NCBI GenBank assembly: GCA_021108055.1
Contig: JAIORR010000191.1
Location: 1 to 6,708, forward strand
Direction: 5' to 3'
From: Candidatus Cloacimonadota bacterium
GTDB lineage: Bacteria > Cloacimonadota > Cloacimonadia > Cloacimonadales > TCS61
Length of the DNA stretch: 6,708 nucleotides
This document shows positions 5,400 to 6,708 of the stretch, piece after piece. The position numbers and the translations under genes are program-made. Below the pieces are notes generated by a model that did no database searches, was not told the DNA's origin, and saw nothing but the letters and a program-made list of their open reading frames with translations. Each line of letters opens with the position of its first letter. Positions within the stretch are counted from its first letter, which is position 1.

Positions 5400-6680
5400 A
5401 TGAAAAAATATTCTATAATAAGTCTCGGTTGTTCCAAGAACCTGGTAGATAGTGAGGTTTTCGCAAGTATTATCGAGCAGTCTGGTTTTTCTATTACCGA
5501 TGTACTCGAAGAAGCTGAAGTTATCATCATCAATACCTGCGGGTTCATATTGGACGCAAAAGAAGAATCCATTGAAATCATCCTGGAAGCCGCTGAACAC
5601 AAAATATCCGGCAAATGCAGGAAGCTGGTTGTTACCGGTTGTCTGGTTAAAAGATATTTCCAGAGCTTAAAAGATACTATTCCGGAAATTGACGAGTTGG
5701 TCGATCTTAAAGATTTCGACAAATTTGCCAAAATTTTTCAAACACGACCAACATCAGACCGCAAACTTCTCACTCTTCCCCATTTTGCCTACCTCCGCAT
5801 CAGTGACGGATGCAACAATTTGTGCAGTTACTGTGCGATTCCTTCCATTCGTGGAGAACTGAAAAGCATTCCCATCGAAGAATTAATTACCGAAGCTGAA
5901 TCGCTTATAGAAAAAGGCGTAAAAGAACTCATCATCATAGCTCAGGATACAGCAAACTATGGAGTTGATATTTACAAAAAGCAAAAACTTGATGTACTTT
6001 TAAAAGAACTGCACAAAATTAGAAATCTGGAATGGATACGCATTCTCTATCTTCATCCTGCACATATAACTTCCAAGATCATCGACACGATTGGGAAACT
6101 GCCGAAGATCTGTAAATATTTCGAGATACCAATTCAACACATTAATAACGAAATTCTGCAAAGTATGAACCGGAAAGTTACAAAAGAACGCATTAAAGAT
6201 ATCATCACTGAAATCCGAACCAAGATACCTGATGCGATCATTCGAACTACTCTGATTACCGGGTATCCGGGAGAATCAAAAGAAAAATATATTGAACTTC
6301 GAGATTTTGTAAAAGAAATAAAATTTGAAAGGCTGGGAGTATTTTCCTATTCACCGGAAGAAGATACGCCAGCATTCGACTTGACTGAACAGATCCCAAA
6401 AAAAATTGCTGAAAAAAGAAATAAAGAGATCATGAGGCTTCAGCAAACGATTTCCGAAGATTTCCTCGCCAGCCTGATAGGTAAAAAAATCAAAGTTATT
6501 ATTGACCGAATAGGCGAGGTAAAAGAATTTTCTTTTGAAGGAAGAAGTTATTTCGATGCTCCCGAAATCGACGGAACAGTATTCATAGAAAAGGGTAAAG
6601 CTGAAATTGGGAAAATCGTTACGGTAGAGATAACCGATTCCTGGGAATATGACCTGGTGGGAAGAATAGAACACGGATGA
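5400..6680 (+). CDS. rimO: Ribosomal protein S12 (aspartate) methylthiotransferase RimO
   Basis: Cytosolic radical-SAM enzyme that adds a methylthio group to the conserved aspartate of ribosomal protein S12, using two iron-sulfur clusters and S-adenosylmethionine. At 426 residues it has the usual length and domain order. The N-terminal UPF0004/MTTase domain carries cluster ligands C11 (in SLGCSKNLVDSE), C47 (in NTCGF) and C81 (in VTGCLVKR). The radical-SAM domain has C138xxxC142xxC145 in SDGCNNLCSYCAIPSIRG, then TTLITGYPGE (283-292). The C-terminal TRAM domain runs from about 355, with APEIDG at 387-392. The SLGCSKN and AIPSIRG forms favour RimO over MiaB. ATG 5400 is the only sensible start because C11 is so close to it. 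No Shine-Dalgarno sequence precedes it; a TTTGCG repeat takes that place. The last two residues, H425-G426, and the stop codon lie in a separate CACGGATGA repeat. The 181-nt gap upstream suggests its own promoter or weak readthrough. Confidence 0.96.
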   Translation: MKKYSIISLGCSKNLVDSEVFASIIEQSGFSITDVLEEAEVIIINTCGFILDAKEESIEIILEAAEHKISGKCRKLVVTGCLVKRYFQSLKDTIPEIDELVDLKDFDKFAKIFQTRPTSDRKLLTLPHFAYLRISDGCNNLCSYCAIPSIRGELKSIPIEELITEAESLIEKGVKELIIIAQDTANYGVDIYKKQKLDVLLKELHKIRNLEWIRILYLHPAHITSKIIDTIGKLPKICKYFEIPIQHINNEILQSMNRKVTKERIKDIITEIRTKIPDAIIRTTLITGYPGESKEKYIELRDFVKEIKFERLGVFSYSPEEDTPAFDLTEQIPKKIAEKRNKEIMRLQQTISEDFLASLIGKKIKVIIDRIGEVKEFSFEGRSYFDAPEIDGTVFIEKGKAEIGKIVTVEITDSWEYDLVGRIEHG

Positions 6681-6708
6681 CGCAGATGAAACGGATGATC
6701 ACGGATAA
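6672..6708 (+). repeat. 9-nt tandem repeat of the CACGGATGA family overlapping the rimO stop
   Basis: Four imperfect units follow one another: CACGGATGA (6672-6680), CGCAGATGA (6681-6689), AACGGATGA (6690-6698) and TCACGGATAA (6699-6708). Because the unit is 9 nt, TGA recurs in the rimO frame at 6678, 6687 and 6696. The array reaches the window edge and may continue. Similar CACGGATGA/CACGGATAA strings occur between genes in many uncultured bacteria, from general recollection. Confidence 0.8.

Noticed and set aside
5247..5731. Minus-strand frames of 117 and 124 residues over the rimO leader and 5' end
   Set aside because: They are antisense to rimO or to the TTTGCG repeats and show no recognisable domain.

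Overview
The window is about 6.7 kb from a bacterial chromosome. It holds four plus-strand genes and two AT-rich noncoding stretches packed with short repeats. The core genes are housekeeping ones: an isoleucyl-tRNA synthetase (ileS), a DUF1015-family protein, and the ribosomal protein S12 methylthiotransferase rimO. A small zinc-ribbon protein precedes ileS. There is no rRNA, tRNA, CRISPR array, transposase or phage gene. The base composition is moderately AT-rich. Two genes have good AGGAG ribosome-binding sites, which argues against typical Bacteroidota, where such sites are usually weak. The 9-nt-periodic intergenic repeats (TTTGCG type and CACGGATGA type) and the type 2 IleRS fit an uncultured FCB-group lineage; Cloacimonadota is my best guess. 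This assignment is an inference from overall feel, not a search.

Layout. Positions 1-525 are noncoding: two TCCCTTT-based stem-loops (37-72 and 361-384) bracket a stretch containing a TTTGCG repeat and a TTCTGGCTTGT element. Position 526-771 encodes an 81-residue protein with two CxxC knuckles. After 56 nt comes ileS (828-3959), then after only 14 nt the DUF1015 gene (3974-5218), so these two are almost certainly one transcription unit and the small gene may belong to it. A 181-nt gap (5219-5399) holds several stem-loops and two exact 27-bp TTTGCG repeats, the second ending 7 nt before the rimO start codon. rimO (5400-6680) ends inside a third repeat type, whose 9-nt units supply its stop codon.

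How the genes work together: IleRS charges tRNA-Ile and RimO modifies S12 in the decoding centre, so the theme is translation. The role of DUF1015 is not established here. Its DGHHR motif suggests a ParB/serine-kinase-like fold, an idea raised only as inference.

Most notable points: the IleRS class I signature reads GIHH rather than HxGH, the non-canonical GXHH form linked to extreme mupirocin resistance in type 2 IleRS; and the rimO gene is bounded on both sides by dispersed repeats that appear to have taken over its leader and its stop codon. I see no convincing new defence or mobile system in this window.
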